From: Siphonodentalium dalli
Taxonomy: Eukaryota > Mollusca > Scaphopoda > Gadilida > Siphonodentaliidae
DNA length: 64,000 nucleotides
Direction of reading: 5' to 3'
NCBI GenBank assembly: GCA_032622095.1
Contig: CP136067.1
Coordinates: 55,161,899-55,225,898, forward strand
The notes under the pieces were generated by a model that made no database searches, was not told the origin of the DNA, and saw only the letters and a list, made by a program, of their open reading frames with translations. A program made the translations under genes and the position numbers. Position 1 is the first letter of the stretch, and each line of letters opens with the position of its first letter. This document shows, piece after piece, positions 23,565 through 34,639 of the stretch.

Positions 23565-23994
23565 AACTCAATCCGATTCGATGCTCCCCATATCATCAGA
23601 TTCCAACAAATATTTTTTAAATGCCGCTTCAGTTATCAGAATCGATTAATTTCCCAAAAATAATTCTGACCACAGTCAACTATAGTATAAAATTCCCCAA
23701 AACCTGTTATTTATCAATATTCTGTTCAACGAAATTTTGCTGGTTTATCAAATATCTGACACAAAAAAGCTACTTGATTTTATAGTTATCCATCTTCATC
23801 CGCAATTTGGTCCGAGACCGTCTTCTCGTCGGACTGAATATTATTGGTGGTGAAAAATAATAAATTAAAAAAATCGATATCTGATCACTATGAGCTTTGA
23901 TGGGTGGGTTCCTCGACTCGAATCAAATAGTTTTACTCTCGAATCAAAAGAAATAGTAATTTGCGAGCGTTAATTCGGATTATGCATCTTTAAT
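23563..23994 (+). repeat. Family R copy (proximal, downstream of the unknown frame)
   Basis: Begins AAAACTCAATCCGATTCGATG and ends TTATGCATCTTTAAT. The LINE starts directly after it, so R may be part of, or an insertion in, the LINE 5' region. Confidence 0.75.
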
Positions 23995-23999
23995 GATAT

Positions 24000-25275
24000 T
24001 CGTAGTGAAATGACTGACAACATCAACGCAAAAACTGCATAATTGGAAGTGAAGTGAAGTAAGTGATATGAAAGCATAAACTCTGAGCTTGATGAGAAGA
24101 TCTCTAAATAAGAGTTACGAAAGCACAATGGCAGCCGTGCGAATCAGGTGTGTTCCACCTTCAAGCAATGTGGGAATTAAGCCATTAACCATTCAGAGTG
24201 TGGATGTGGCTAACAATCGGACGACGACGGAGACTGTTAATGAACACACAATTCCAATTGCAAACAAATATGATGTTCTAGATGAACACAACGAATCATT
24301 GGTTTCAATTCCTTATGAATGTGAAGCAGATTTCTCTGATGACAGTGATGTGATTAACGAGACTGATGGCTCTGCAATTTATCAAAATCTTGTGAATCAC
24401 AATGAACTGGACCAACGCCTTAACCTGATAATCGGCTATTCGTGTTTGAGGATACTCAATTCTGATCAAATGAGAGTTGAAAATGAAAGAGTTAGCATTG
24501 TATTCGTCCTGGTCAGAGGATCGGAGGACTCATTGGGTTGTTGCAGGATGACAATGCAGCGAAATTCAGAAATGTTCACAAAGTAACTGAGCATATTGGC
24601 ATTAATAGTTGCCGAAATAATATTCACACAATAAAGTCAGAAATTACGGAACTCATTCATAAAATTAAAGATAAACTCAGTGGCCATCATACGCTTCTCT
24701 TCTATCTTGCCAACTCTGCATTCAATTTATGATTCAAACTATATCAATCGTCTAGTTGAGGAATCAAATGAATGCTACCGAGAGGTGTGCCGAGAAGAAA
24801 ATAGATCGTTCGAGGACAATACACCGGGAATCGTTGACATTAGAACATCAGAAATTAAGTTGAAGATCAAGAGTTCATTGCACAGCTTGATCGACACGAT
24901 TTCATAACAATAACCGAAACATGGAATAAAGATGTTGCATCAATACATTTATACCGGTATACCACTGTGTTGATCTAACTCGTATAGGTAAAACTGTAAG
25001 AGGTGGTATCGCATTTTTTCTGCCGTGTCCAATATCAGAAATTCATCAAAGGAATAATTTACGTGCAAGATTTCGCACTAAGCGTAGAATTTGATGGCAA
25101 ACTAATTGGCTTGGATACAAACATTATCAGTATATACATGTATACCGCCTCAATATTCAAGTTACTGGAAAACGAATGATAGGAAAGACTTACCTCTTTC
25201 AGTTATTGAACACTATTTAACAAACTTAGAATCTGATAAACTAATTATATTGGGAGGTGATTTCAATGCAAGAAC
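24000..25275 (+). pseudogene. LINE 5' part, proximal copy: SGNH-like region and start of the endonuclease
   Basis: Three overlapping frames together give one ancestral protein. 24089-24586 contains ANKYDVLDEHNE and LNLIIGYSCLRILNSD, where a GDS-like block is expected but Tyr replaces Asp. A frame from 24538 has VTEHIGINS, matching an HxGTND-like block. 24680-24907 has SSILPTL and the following helix. This order resembles the SGNH hydrolase-like domain of some LINEs. FITITETWN and ILGGDFNART then mark the apurinic-type endonuclease, which breaks off at 25275 exactly where the second segmental copy begins. Frameshifts make it inactive. Confidence 0.7.
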
Positions 25276-25561
25276 AACGCATCGTGATTAGAGCCAATAA
25301 ATTCTTAGTCGGCTAAATTTAGACGCCTGATTTCCAGCAATGTCATTTGGGGGCTATGTGATTAAAAGGATTCCACGCAGAAAAGCTTTGGCCTGATTTT
25401 CTTTCCATAGAAAATACTTGCTTTCGTTAGCATAAATAAACTGTCATTGAATCTGATCAATCCCGAAAGAACGGAACGCGGTTTTTGTGGAAGTTTTGGA
25501 ATTTGCGCTGAAATCAACGTCCCGGTACAGATACACGATTCGTGCAGGTTATACTCTCTGG

Positions 25562-25906
25562 TTTAAAGGGGCACTGTACACTAAATCCGACCATTTATGG
25601 GACCATCTCCTTTTATTCTCAACAGAATATATGTAACAAATGAAGGAATGTGAGCTATGAATTAGTGCAAAATGCACTTGTGGGCTCTATGAACGATGCA
25701 AACAACATGGTAATTATAATGAAAATTAATTTATGACTTTTTCATTATAATTACTATGGTGTGTGCATCGTTCTTAGAGCACATCAGTGTATTTTGCACT
25801 CATCCATGCATGGCACAAATTCTTTCATTTGTTGCATATATTCTGTTGAGTATAAAAGGAAATGGTCCCACAAATGGCCGGATTTAGGATATAGTCCCCC
25901 TTTAAA
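25562..25906. mobile_element. Long foldback element TTTAAAGGGG...CCCCTTTAAA, copy B
   Basis: Duplicate of 17929-18272 with few substitutions. The paired arms are the same. Confidence 0.85.
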
Positions 25907-25962
25907 CATATTTATTTGCCTAATTTATGATACATGATATACAACACATACACTTTTATAAA

Positions 25963-26290
25963 GACAATGGGATTGGAGGATAAGTGCTGACACACGTATG
26001 GGTAACCCCTCTCCCATATTTGATTACACTGAAAAATAAATAAAGAGTAATGACAAAGCAACATATCTACCAAAATACCAAACACAAGTTGAACATATAT
26101 ACAGAATACAGTTCACCCCTCCCCCGAGTCAGTCATGAGTTTGTATATGCACTTGTTGAAAGGTGGGGTTTGTTTGTTTCGTTTTCTGGCTTATACTTAT
26201 CATTATTTGCAAGAGTTAGTCAAAAGAATCTTGATTTGTCTCACGTATGAATGACTGTACAGCTAAGAACATTTTCTCGTTGTCTCAATC
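25963..26290 (-). repeat. Family Z copy, reverse orientation (copy B)
   Basis: Duplicate of 18318-18655. Confidence 0.7.
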
Positions 26291-26732
26291 AGGTAAAGCA
26301 GGATCTTCAAAAAGCTAAATTTTAGAGAGTAAATATTGTAAGAAAGTAATTTATTTAATAGTCGAATTCTTGGGATTGAACGTATAGGTGACAATCAGAA
26401 AATAATGAAAGGCTTATGAATTCTTGGGATTGAATGTAGGTGACATGCAATCAAAGAAATACTGAAAGGTTTATAATCTCTCACGATTACATGCGTGGAA
26501 GATCAATTCGAGTTGATCGGGAATCGAACCATTTACCTTTGATGAAGGGCTTATGGTGGCCGGGTATTATGATCTTTCCGTTCAATTTAATGTTCGGTCT
26601 AAAATTAATACGGCCCGCGAGCAATCGCTGTATACATATATGTACAACCATCACTGTAAATAACCCACCGTAATTTTTACGGTAGAATACCGGCAGCTCA
26701 GTTGCCAGTAATCTACCGTATAATTGACAGTT

Positions 26733-29416
26733 TCTATATCTATATTTGCGAATGTCTGTCTGTCTGTCTGTCTGTCTGTGTTCTATAGAAATTCACAGGG
26801 GACCATCTAAATGATGCCAAAGGGGTCTACTAGGAGTAGCTTTTTACGAGAAAGATAATGGTCGGGGTTAGAATTTTCTAAAGTGACGCCGTTGTTGTCA
26901 GGGGCAGAAAAGGGGGAGGGGCAGAAAACAAAATTGTCGCCGATTGCCACCAAACTTATATATAATCATCCCCATAATATGAGGAATCTAATGGCGTGGT
27001 TTAAATATGGCAAAAGTCGCATCGTTCGCGTCAGGGGTGCCCGGAAGGGGGGGGGGGGCAGATTTTTTTTCTGTCGCCGATTGCCACGAAACTTACATAT
27101 GATCATTCCCATGATATGAAGAATCCAACGGTGTGGTTTAAATATGTCAAAAGTGGCGTCGTTTGAGTCAGGGATGAACGGGGGGGGGGGGGGGGGGGAG
27201 GGGCACCAAAATTGATAAAACTAATTTTAGCGCCGATTTCCACCAAATTGATATATATTCTTCTTCATGATATAAGGAATCTAATTATGCGATTTAACAA
27301 CGCCAAATTGTTGTTTTTGGATGAGAGATTGGGAGGGGTGGGCACTAAATTTGATAATAAGTCGCCGATTGCCACCACACTTATACAAAATCATCCCCAT
27401 AGTATGAGGAGTCTGATGGTGTGACTTTTATCTGTCAAATGTGGCCCCATTCGAGTCAGGGTTGCATTGAAAGGGACAGGGGCACCAAAATTGATGCACA
27501 ATTTTTTTAGCGCCAATTTCCACCAAATTGATACACGTTCTTATCCATGATACGAGGAATCTAATCGTGATTTAAAGACGCCATAGTGGTGCTGTTTGGG
27601 TGAGAGATGGGGAGGGGAGGGATTGGCACCAAATTTGATAAAAAAATTGTTTAGTCGCCGATTATTACCAAACTTATAAACAATCATCTCCATGATATGA
27701 GGAGTGTAATCGTGTGGTTTAAGGAAGTCACAAGTGGGGCCATTCGAGTCAGTGGTGTATAGAGATGAGAGGGGCACAAAAAATATATATCTATATGTTT
27801 AGTGCCGATTTCCACCAGATTGATACATATTCTTCTCCGTGATACGAGGAATCTTATCGTGTGGTTTAGATACACCAAATTGGTGCCCTATGGGTGAGAG
27901 ATATGCATCTCTAATCTCTAATGAGACTTAGTGTGTGCAGCTTGAGTCCGAAATAGGGACGGGAGGGTCACCAAAACTGATACAAAATATTTTTAGTACC
28001 AATTACCATCAAATTCAGACACGTTCTTCTCAAATGATACAAGAAATAAAATCGTGCTGTCTGTCTGTCTGTCTTTTTGTCTGTCTGTGTGCGTTCTATA
28101 TATAACTTCACGCGGTACAATCGAGATGGCACCAAGGCGTTCTAAGAGGGGTAACCTTTTACAAGGAAGATGATGGTGCGGGTTAAAATTTTCTAAAATG
28201 ACGCTGTTGGTGGGAGGGGAAATTTAAAAAATATGGTGAAATTGTTTGTCGCTGATTTCCACCAAACGAATACATAATCACCTTCGCAATATGGCGTTGT
28301 TCGAGTCAGCGTTGCATCAACAATTGATTTAATAAACCAAATTCCACCAAATTCATACACGTTTTTCTCTAATGATATACCATGAATTAAATCACATTTG
28401 GTGTCGTTTGCGTCACGGATGGCGAGCGGATATGCACTATCATTGATATTCGCCGATATCCACATATAAGTTATATACAGTCACCAGGCCATCTCCATAT
28501 CATTTTAAGTAGTTCGGCGTTCACATTTCACAATCCCGACATATGGTGACCCACATAAGTCACTTGAACAATTATATCTTCTTAACAGTCATATTTATAT
28601 GGGAATGGCAATCAATGCATTCACACAATGAGCTAGCAAAAAGAGATAACTAGAAGAAGCATTAAACGTATATTTATCATTCTATTGAAGAGATACATAT
28701 ATTCGTGCAAACTGAGAGACCTAGAACCGTCAGAGGATTGCATATATATAATAACAAAATTTAGTCTGTTCCATTCAATACACTTTCCACAAAAAGTTAC
28801 AATTTGTCAAGAGATATGGAAGGCCTGTTCAAAAATAGTGGTCACAGTGTGCAGTCAAATATAGTTTCTTCTGATATACAAGAAAATGCAGTTAGTAGCA
28901 CTAGACTTTTCAGGATCCTACCAATACTGACATCTGACAAGGGTTTTAGAACAGACTCATCGACTGACATAAACAACTCAAAATCTCGCACTGTGCCTGG
29001 CACATGTAGCTGATATATTTGCGCAGCAACATTTCGTTTAAACTAAGAATATTTAGCCAATATATATAGCACCATGAACAGAGGAGCACCTGGAAATTTC
29101 TTTGAAACATCTGTATCTTCATGGATATATGATAGCCAGGTGTCCTCGAGATCTTAGTTCAACCCACTAGATTGATTGATACATCTCAATATGTAAAACC
29201 CAATTATAATATTTTATCGAACTAATGTGTTTATGATGTTCATGTATCATATTATAACGTCTAATGTATACGCAGTTGTAAATAAATAAATACTTCATTA
29301 TTGGTGGAACGGATTAATCGTGATAAACAGAATGACAATTAAGCAAGTGCATTCTCTATTCCCAACAAATATCCACAACATACATTAACCTGGGCAACGC
29401 CGGGTAACCCTGCTAG
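26733..29416 (+). mobile_element. Y1: Helitron-like non-autonomous element with alternating internal repeats
   Basis: Its 5' end is TCTATATCTATATTTGCG followed by a GTCT microsatellite; its 3' end is CGCCGGGTAACCCTGCTAG followed by T. TC...CTAG ends with a GC-rich palindrome just before CTAG fit Helitrons. The 5' flank is T rather than the usual A. The 1.3 kb after the microsatellite is built of about eight units of roughly 145 bp, starting near 26939, 27075, 27230, 27364, 27512, 27656, 27801 and 27995. A second copy of the 5' end, with its GTCT run, lies at about 28055, so the element looks dimeric. No Rep/helicase frame was seen. It interrupts the ACGGTA patch of the duplication. Confidence 0.7.
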
Positions 29417-29627
29417 TACCGTATATTCTACTACCGTATAATTATACAATAATACCGTCAAATATACAGTAGACCGTATATTCCACTACCGTTTAATTAT
29501 ACAATTATACCGTCAAAATATATATTACCATACATACCGTTAAATTAATGGTATTCTACCGTTAAAAATACGGCTATTTAATCCAGTGAACTTCGCAGTG
29601 TTTAGAAGTCACAATAACTTTTGGAAC

Positions 29628-30185
29628 CAGGGGGGGGGGGGGGGGGGTGAAAAAAAAAATTCCGGCTCATATGCCGGGGTGGGTGGGTGGTCAAAGCCAC
29701 CAACAAGCAATTTTTTCCGCAACTAAAAAAAAAAATTCCTGCTTGTTTTTTAGTGTTTTGGCAATGAGTTGGGCTTCAAACCCACTTTGAATGAGAGAAA
29801 TAATGTAATTCTAACTGTAAACTGACTGCAGGCAGTTATCGTGTTGTATTTTGTTGCAAATTTTGAAATCCAAGATGGCCGCTGGCAGCCATGTTTTTTT
29901 GGCCGAATGACCTCAAAATCACTCATTCCTATTTACATGTCCACGTTAACATCCATGATAAATAGTATGCACAGAAATTCATATACAGCTGTTTACAGTG
30001 AATTTCCCCCCGCAAATCTCTGTTTTAGTGTTAAAAGGGGGGGGGGTGGGTGTCAAAAAATTATCGGAAAAAACTGCCGAAAACGGAAAAAAAATTGGCG
30101 GTGGGGGTGGGTGGGTACAAAAAATGACCGAAAGGGAAAAAATGCCATACGTGCCTGAATTTTTTTTCCGACCCCCCCCCCCCTG
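29628..30185. mobile_element. CAGGGGG...CCCCCTG element with TTGGAAC target duplication (hAT-like MITE)
   Basis: The 558-bp insertion is flanked by TTGGAAC (29621-29627 and 30186-30192). The proximal segmental copy shows the empty site CTTTTGGAACGGG at 22120-22132. Terminal CAGGG and a 7- to 8-bp duplication point to the hAT superfamily. The interior has G- and C-runs, A-runs and one family K core (AAGATGGCCGCTGGCAGCCA), but no transposase. Confidence 0.8.
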
Positions 30186-30358
30186 TTGGAACGGGAATTT
30201 ACTCACCCCACCTCCCGAACTATCATACCCAGAACTGTGAGTCGATTACCCCTTCCAGAATTGCTTAATTTATTGCTGAATGTATTATTTTATCACCTGT
30301 TTTGGTACTTCAAATTTTGCGGTATTTTCGTGATACGAATTTACGCAACATGCAATAT

Positions 30359-30824
30359 CTTAAAGGTACTCAATCTGACCAGACAGTCCTCATGTTATCA
30401 AGATACAACAACATTTCTTCAAAATACGCTTTAGTTATCACAATCGATCAATTGCAACAGAATAATGCTAAACACTGTCAACTATGGTATAAAATTTACC
30501 AAAACGTGTTATTTATCAACATTTTGTTTAACGAAATATGCCCGTATTATCACTTGGGTAACATTGAAATGTGGCCGTATTACCACTTGATTTTAGAGTT
30601 ATCCATCTTCATCCGCAATTTTGTTCGAGACCGTCCGTTTGACGACGTTTATCTGGGCCACAAATAATTGCACATCTCGAGAAATAACAAACTTCACAAA
30701 AATCGATATCTGATCACACTGAGCTTTGGTGGGTGGGTTCCTCGACTCGAAACTAATATGATTTACCCCCGAAGCCAAAGAAATAGTAATTTGGGAGCGT
30801 TAATTCGGATAACGCATCTTTAAT
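30359..30824 (+). repeat. Family R copy (distal, upstream of the unknown frame)
   Basis: Distal counterpart of 22295-22744, with an extra 'TATAAAATTTACCAAAACGTG' portion that the proximal copy lost. Confidence 0.75.
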
Positions 30825-30921
30825 CACACATAATGCTGCAGGAACAAAAGAGAATGTGTCTTGGTGGCTAAAAAATATTTTGCCTGTTGTTTGTAAATCA
30901 GGATTTGATTTTTAATTCAAT

Positions 30922-31646
30922 ATGGACATTCTTAAGAATCGGGATTCCGTTCTCGATAAACTATATGAAAACGCTGAAACGGGGAATGTTCAACCTGTAA
31001 TAAATTATCTTGAACATGAAGATGTTATTCAAAACCAAAATTCGCAGGTCACAATGAATACTGAAATCAGCGAAGACATAAACGTTGATATTGACAAAAA
31101 ACAATGTAAATATGTCCTGTTTGTTACTCCAAAAGGAAACATGACGTGACTGTTAATCAAAAGACTCGGAAATCTATTGGAGACAACATATCTACCAATC
31201 TCTACCAGAGAGCACCAGTCATACTTCCTTTCTGACTCTGTCACCGACTGGGTACTAGTTTCCGTTTTTATATTTAGCGCGGGGTTTTCCGAACAAAATG
31301 GCGAAAACCGATCGCCCCAAAGTCAAATTTCCTATGTGCTTTGAGAACGATTCCCGCACTAAAAACTTAATGACAGAATGGAGGATCAGAGCGGTAGTTT
31401 TGTTGACGATTTTCGCAAGTAACTGGTCAAAATTGGAGCAAATTAGAACTCTTGTGTCTGACTTGCCATGCGTGTTGTCGATACCACAAAGTTAAACGGT
31501 ATTTTGATGAGCTACATGTGATGATTGAAGAAAGTAAGCTGGGTGGGATAGAAATGAACGACTATTTGCATCAAACTCTACGGCAGCGTAGAACCGCCAC
31601 CTCCTCTTTCGTTACTAACTTGATTAAACAAGTTACGCTGCCGTAA
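30922..31646 (+). pseudogene. Unknown gene-like block between two R copies, distal copy
   Basis: The first frame (30922-31149, 75 residues) is intact here. It is acidic, with MDILKNRDSVLDKLYENAE, EHEDVIQNQNS and KQCKYVLFVTPKGN, and ends at TGA; the sequence just past it in another frame continues plausibly (TVNQKTRKSIGDNISTN). Further frames are 31298-31495 and 31452-31646, the latter with YFDELHVMIEESKLGG. The repeated frame changes suggest a decayed single gene rather than several small ones. I do not recognise a family. It sits in direct-repeat flanks (R copies) and just upstream of the LINE, so it may be an unrecognised ORF of a mobile element. Confidence 0.45.
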
Positions 31647-32080
31647 AACTCAATCCGATTCGATGCTCCCCATATCATCAGATTCCAACAACAATTTTTT
31701 TTTAAATGCCGCTTCAGTTATCAGAATCGATTAATTTTCCAAAAATAATTCTGACCACAGTCAACTATAGTATAAAATTCCCCAAAACCTGTTATTTATC
31801 AATATTTTGTTCAACGAAATTTTGCTGGTTTATCAAATATCTGACACAAAAAAAACCACTTGATTTTAGAGTTATCCATCTTCATCCGCAATTTGGTCCG
31901 AGACCGTCTTCTCGTCGGACTGAATATTATTGGTGGTGAAAAATAATAAATTAAAAAAATCGATATCTGATCACTATGAGCTTTGATGGGTGGGTTCCTC
32001 GACTCGAATCAAATAGTTTTACCCTCGAATCCAAGGAAATAGTAATTTGCGAGCGTTAATTCGGATTATGCATCTTTAAT
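31645..32080 (+). repeat. Family R copy (distal, downstream of the unknown frame)
   Basis: Counterpart of 23563-23994, ending GCATCTTTAAT directly before the LINE. Confidence 0.75.
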
Positions 32081-32177
32081 GATATTCGTAGTGAAATGAC
32101 TGACAACATCAACAACGCAAAAACTGCATAATTGGAAGTGAAGTGAAGTAAGTGATATGAAAGCATAAACTCTGAGC

Positions 32178-32996
32178 TTGATGAGAAGATCTCTAAATAA
32201 GAGTTACGAAAGCACAATGGCAGCCGTGCGAACCAGGTGTCTTCCACCTTCAATCAATGTGGGAATTAAGCCATTAACCGTTCAGAGTGTGGATGTGGCT
32301 AACAATCGGACGACGACGGAGACTGTTAATGAACACACAATTCCAATTGCAAACAAATATGATGTTCTAGATGAACACAACGAATCATTGGTTTCAATTC
32401 CTTATGAATGTGAAGCAGATTTCTCTGATGACAGTGATGTGATTAACGAGACTGATGGCTCTGCAATTTATCAAAATCTTGTGAATCACAATGAACTGGA
32501 CCAACGCCTTAACCTGATAATCGGCTATTCGTGTTTGAGGATACTCAATTCTGATAAAATGAGAGTTGAAAATGAAAGAGTTAGCATTGTATTCGTCCTG
32601 GTCAGAGGATCTGAGGACTCATTGGGTTGTTGCAGGATGACAATGCAGCGAAATTCAGAAATGTTCACAAAGTAACTGAGCATATTGGCATTAATAGCTG
32701 CCGAAATAATATTCACACAATAAATTCAGAAATTACGGAACTCATTCATAAAATTAAAGATAAACCCAGTGGCCATTATACGCTTCTCTTCTATCTTGCC
32801 AACTCTGCATTCAATTTATGATTCAAACTATATCAATCGTCTAGTTGAAGAATCAAATGAATGCTACCGAGAGGTGTGCCGAGAAGAAAATAGATCGTTC
32901 GAGGACAATACACCGGGAATCGTTGACATTAGAACATCAGAAATTAAGTTGAAGATCAAGAGTTCATTGCACAGCTTGATCGACACGATTTCATAA
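32178..32996 (+). pseudogene. LINE SGNH hydrolase-like region
   Basis: Three frames (32178-32675, 32627-32821 and 32769-32996) overlap and together follow the SGNH order. LIIGYSCLRILNSD is block I with the catalytic Ser but Tyr in place of Asp. EHIGINS matches block III. SSILPTLHSIYDSNYINRL matches the 'S.ILPR.D....iN..' segment. Such esterase-like domains accompany several LINE clades, with a suggested role in lipid or membrane interaction. Two frameshifts and the block I change argue against activity. Confidence 0.6.
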
Positions 32997-33641
32997 CAAT
33001 AACCGAAACATGGAATAAAGATGTTGCATCAATACATTTATACCGGGATACCACTGTGTTGATCTATCTCGTATAGGTAAAACTGTAAGAGGTGGTATCG
33101 CATTTTTTCTGCCGTGTTAAATATCAGAAATTCATCAAAGGAATATAATTTACGTGCAAGATTTCGCACTAGGCGTAGAATTTGATGGCAAACTATTTGG
33201 CTTGGATACAAACATTATCAGTATATATACCGCCTCAAGATTCAAGTTACTGGAAAACGAATGATAGGAAAGACTTACCTCTTTCAGTTATTGAACACTA
33301 TTTAACAAACTTAGAATCTGATAAACTAATTATTTTGGGAGGTGATTTCAATGCAAGAACGTGAGGGAGGCTCGATTATGTTGCATATATACGATGAGGA
33401 CAATTATATTTCTCTTCCAGAAAACTATACATTTGACTCTATGAAGGACAGGGCAACCTTAGATAAAGAATGCAATACGTTTGGAAAAAGTTTACTTTCA
33501 ATGTGTAAATCGACTGGATTACTGATTGTAAATAGCAGGAAGATTGAAGATTCGCTCGGAAGCTTTATCAGTTATAACGGCGCGACCACAGTCGACTATA
33601 TATTGATACATGAACGTTATTTATCCGATATTACTTATTTC
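32980..33641 (+). pseudogene. LINE apurinic-type endonuclease domain
   Basis: FITITETWN (Glu of the active site) is near 32985-33020 and ILGGDFNART, with Asp and Asn, near 33330-33360. A frame at 33342-33644 carries LLSMCKSTGLLIVNSR and NGATTVDYILIHERYLSD, the conserved closing 'S.VDYil' segment. The domain nicks target DNA to prime reverse transcription. The frame changes at about 33345, and the expected final Asp-His pair is not clear. Confidence 0.75.
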
Positions 33642-33663
33642 TAATTAAATCTCCAACGAACAT

Positions 33664-34515
33664 TTGTTGTATGCTCCGATTGAACTTTTCTGTGCACTGA
33701 CAAAACACTTCAATGGTATTACCTCAACGGAATCAATATCTCCTCAGATGAAAATAGGATTAATTGTTCCCATCTTCAAAGGCGCTCGGAAACCTCAACA
33801 GAATCCCGACAGCTACCGAGCAATAACTCTACTATCCGCTATATATAAAGTGTTCGAAGGCGTATTAATGAACCGATTTCGAGTCAGCACCATTCTGTCT
33901 GGATTCCAGAGTTCTCTCCAAAATGGATTACAAAAGGGCATCAGATGCACAATGACTTCTTTCATCCTACAAGTGATCAGTTACCGGCGACTTGGGATCG
34001 AGAGCATAAGTTTGTTTTAGACAGTCAGGAGGCGTTCGACAAAGTATGGCACTCCGGACTACTGGTCAAACTGCACAAACTAGGTATTCGTGGCAAAATA
34101 CTACGTGTCATATACGACATGCATCAGAACTGCGTGAGCACAGTAGTACACACCGGACATATATCAGACTCAATCACCATTTCACAAGGATCCCGCCAGG
34201 GGGCTGTGACGTCCCCGTTTTTAGACTTGGTTACGACCTTCTGCTGCAACTGGTACAGTCTACTCAGGGTGCATCAATACAAGGCATGCAATGCGCTTGT
34301 CCTACGACGATGATGACATCGCACTAATCGCCATGAGTAAAGACGGACTCGACGAATTGCTCGACGTGTGCTACAAATACAGTATGAAATGGCGATCAAC
34401 TTCTCGACCACGAAAAGCCAAGTCGTCGTATTCAACGAGTCCCTGCAGCGACATACTCGGCAAACCGGTCGTGGACGGCAGGCAACGATGTGATATCCGA
34501 AACGCATGAGAGCAC
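33664..34515 (+). pseudogene. LINE reverse transcriptase domain
   Basis: Frame 33664-34020 gives LIVPIFKGARKPQQNPDSYRAITLLSAIYKVFE (motif 1/2; only part is cited because it is long). 33945-34313 gives DSQEAFDKVWHSGLLVKL (motif A, with Asp-x-x-x-Ala-Phe-Asp) and QGSRQGAVTSPF (motif B). Frame 34291-34509 gives LSYDDDDIALIAMS at the place of YADD. The alanine of YADD is replaced and an extra Asp is present. At least two frameshifts separate the motifs. It belongs to the non-LTR reverse transcriptases. Confidence 0.85.
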
Positions 34516-34639
34516 TCATGTCGGTATTCTTCACGAAAAATTTAAGTGCGACGTGGCCCGTGTCGAATGCATGGCGGACAAGACGAGATGAACATACTTT
34601 GCGCTTGTTGGACAACGTACAACAAAATCGTGTTCTCCG

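Larger units (their letters stand above)
17643..25275 (+). repeat. Segmental duplication, proximal copy (core about 4.8 kb plus one insertion)
   Basis: It begins ACGCATCGTGATTAGAGCC and runs through a foldback, a family Z copy, an ACGGTA-rich patch, two R blocks flanking an unknown frame, and a LINE 5' part. It ends inside the LINE endonuclease at 'TTTCAATGCAAGAAC'. The next base starts the second copy, which repeats the same order at about 97-98 percent identity by eye. The proximal copy is interrupted at 19007-21874 by a CACAGTG element that the distal copy lacks. Confidence 0.9.
25276..33360 (+). repeat. Segmental duplication, distal copy (core about 4.8 kb plus two insertions)
   Basis: Same order as the proximal copy, starting AACGCATCGTGATTAGAG. 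It is interrupted by Y1 (26733-29416) and a CAGGG element (29628-30185), both absent from the proximal copy. At 33360 homology ends, but the LINE continues normally, so this copy retains the original right side. Confidence 0.9.
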
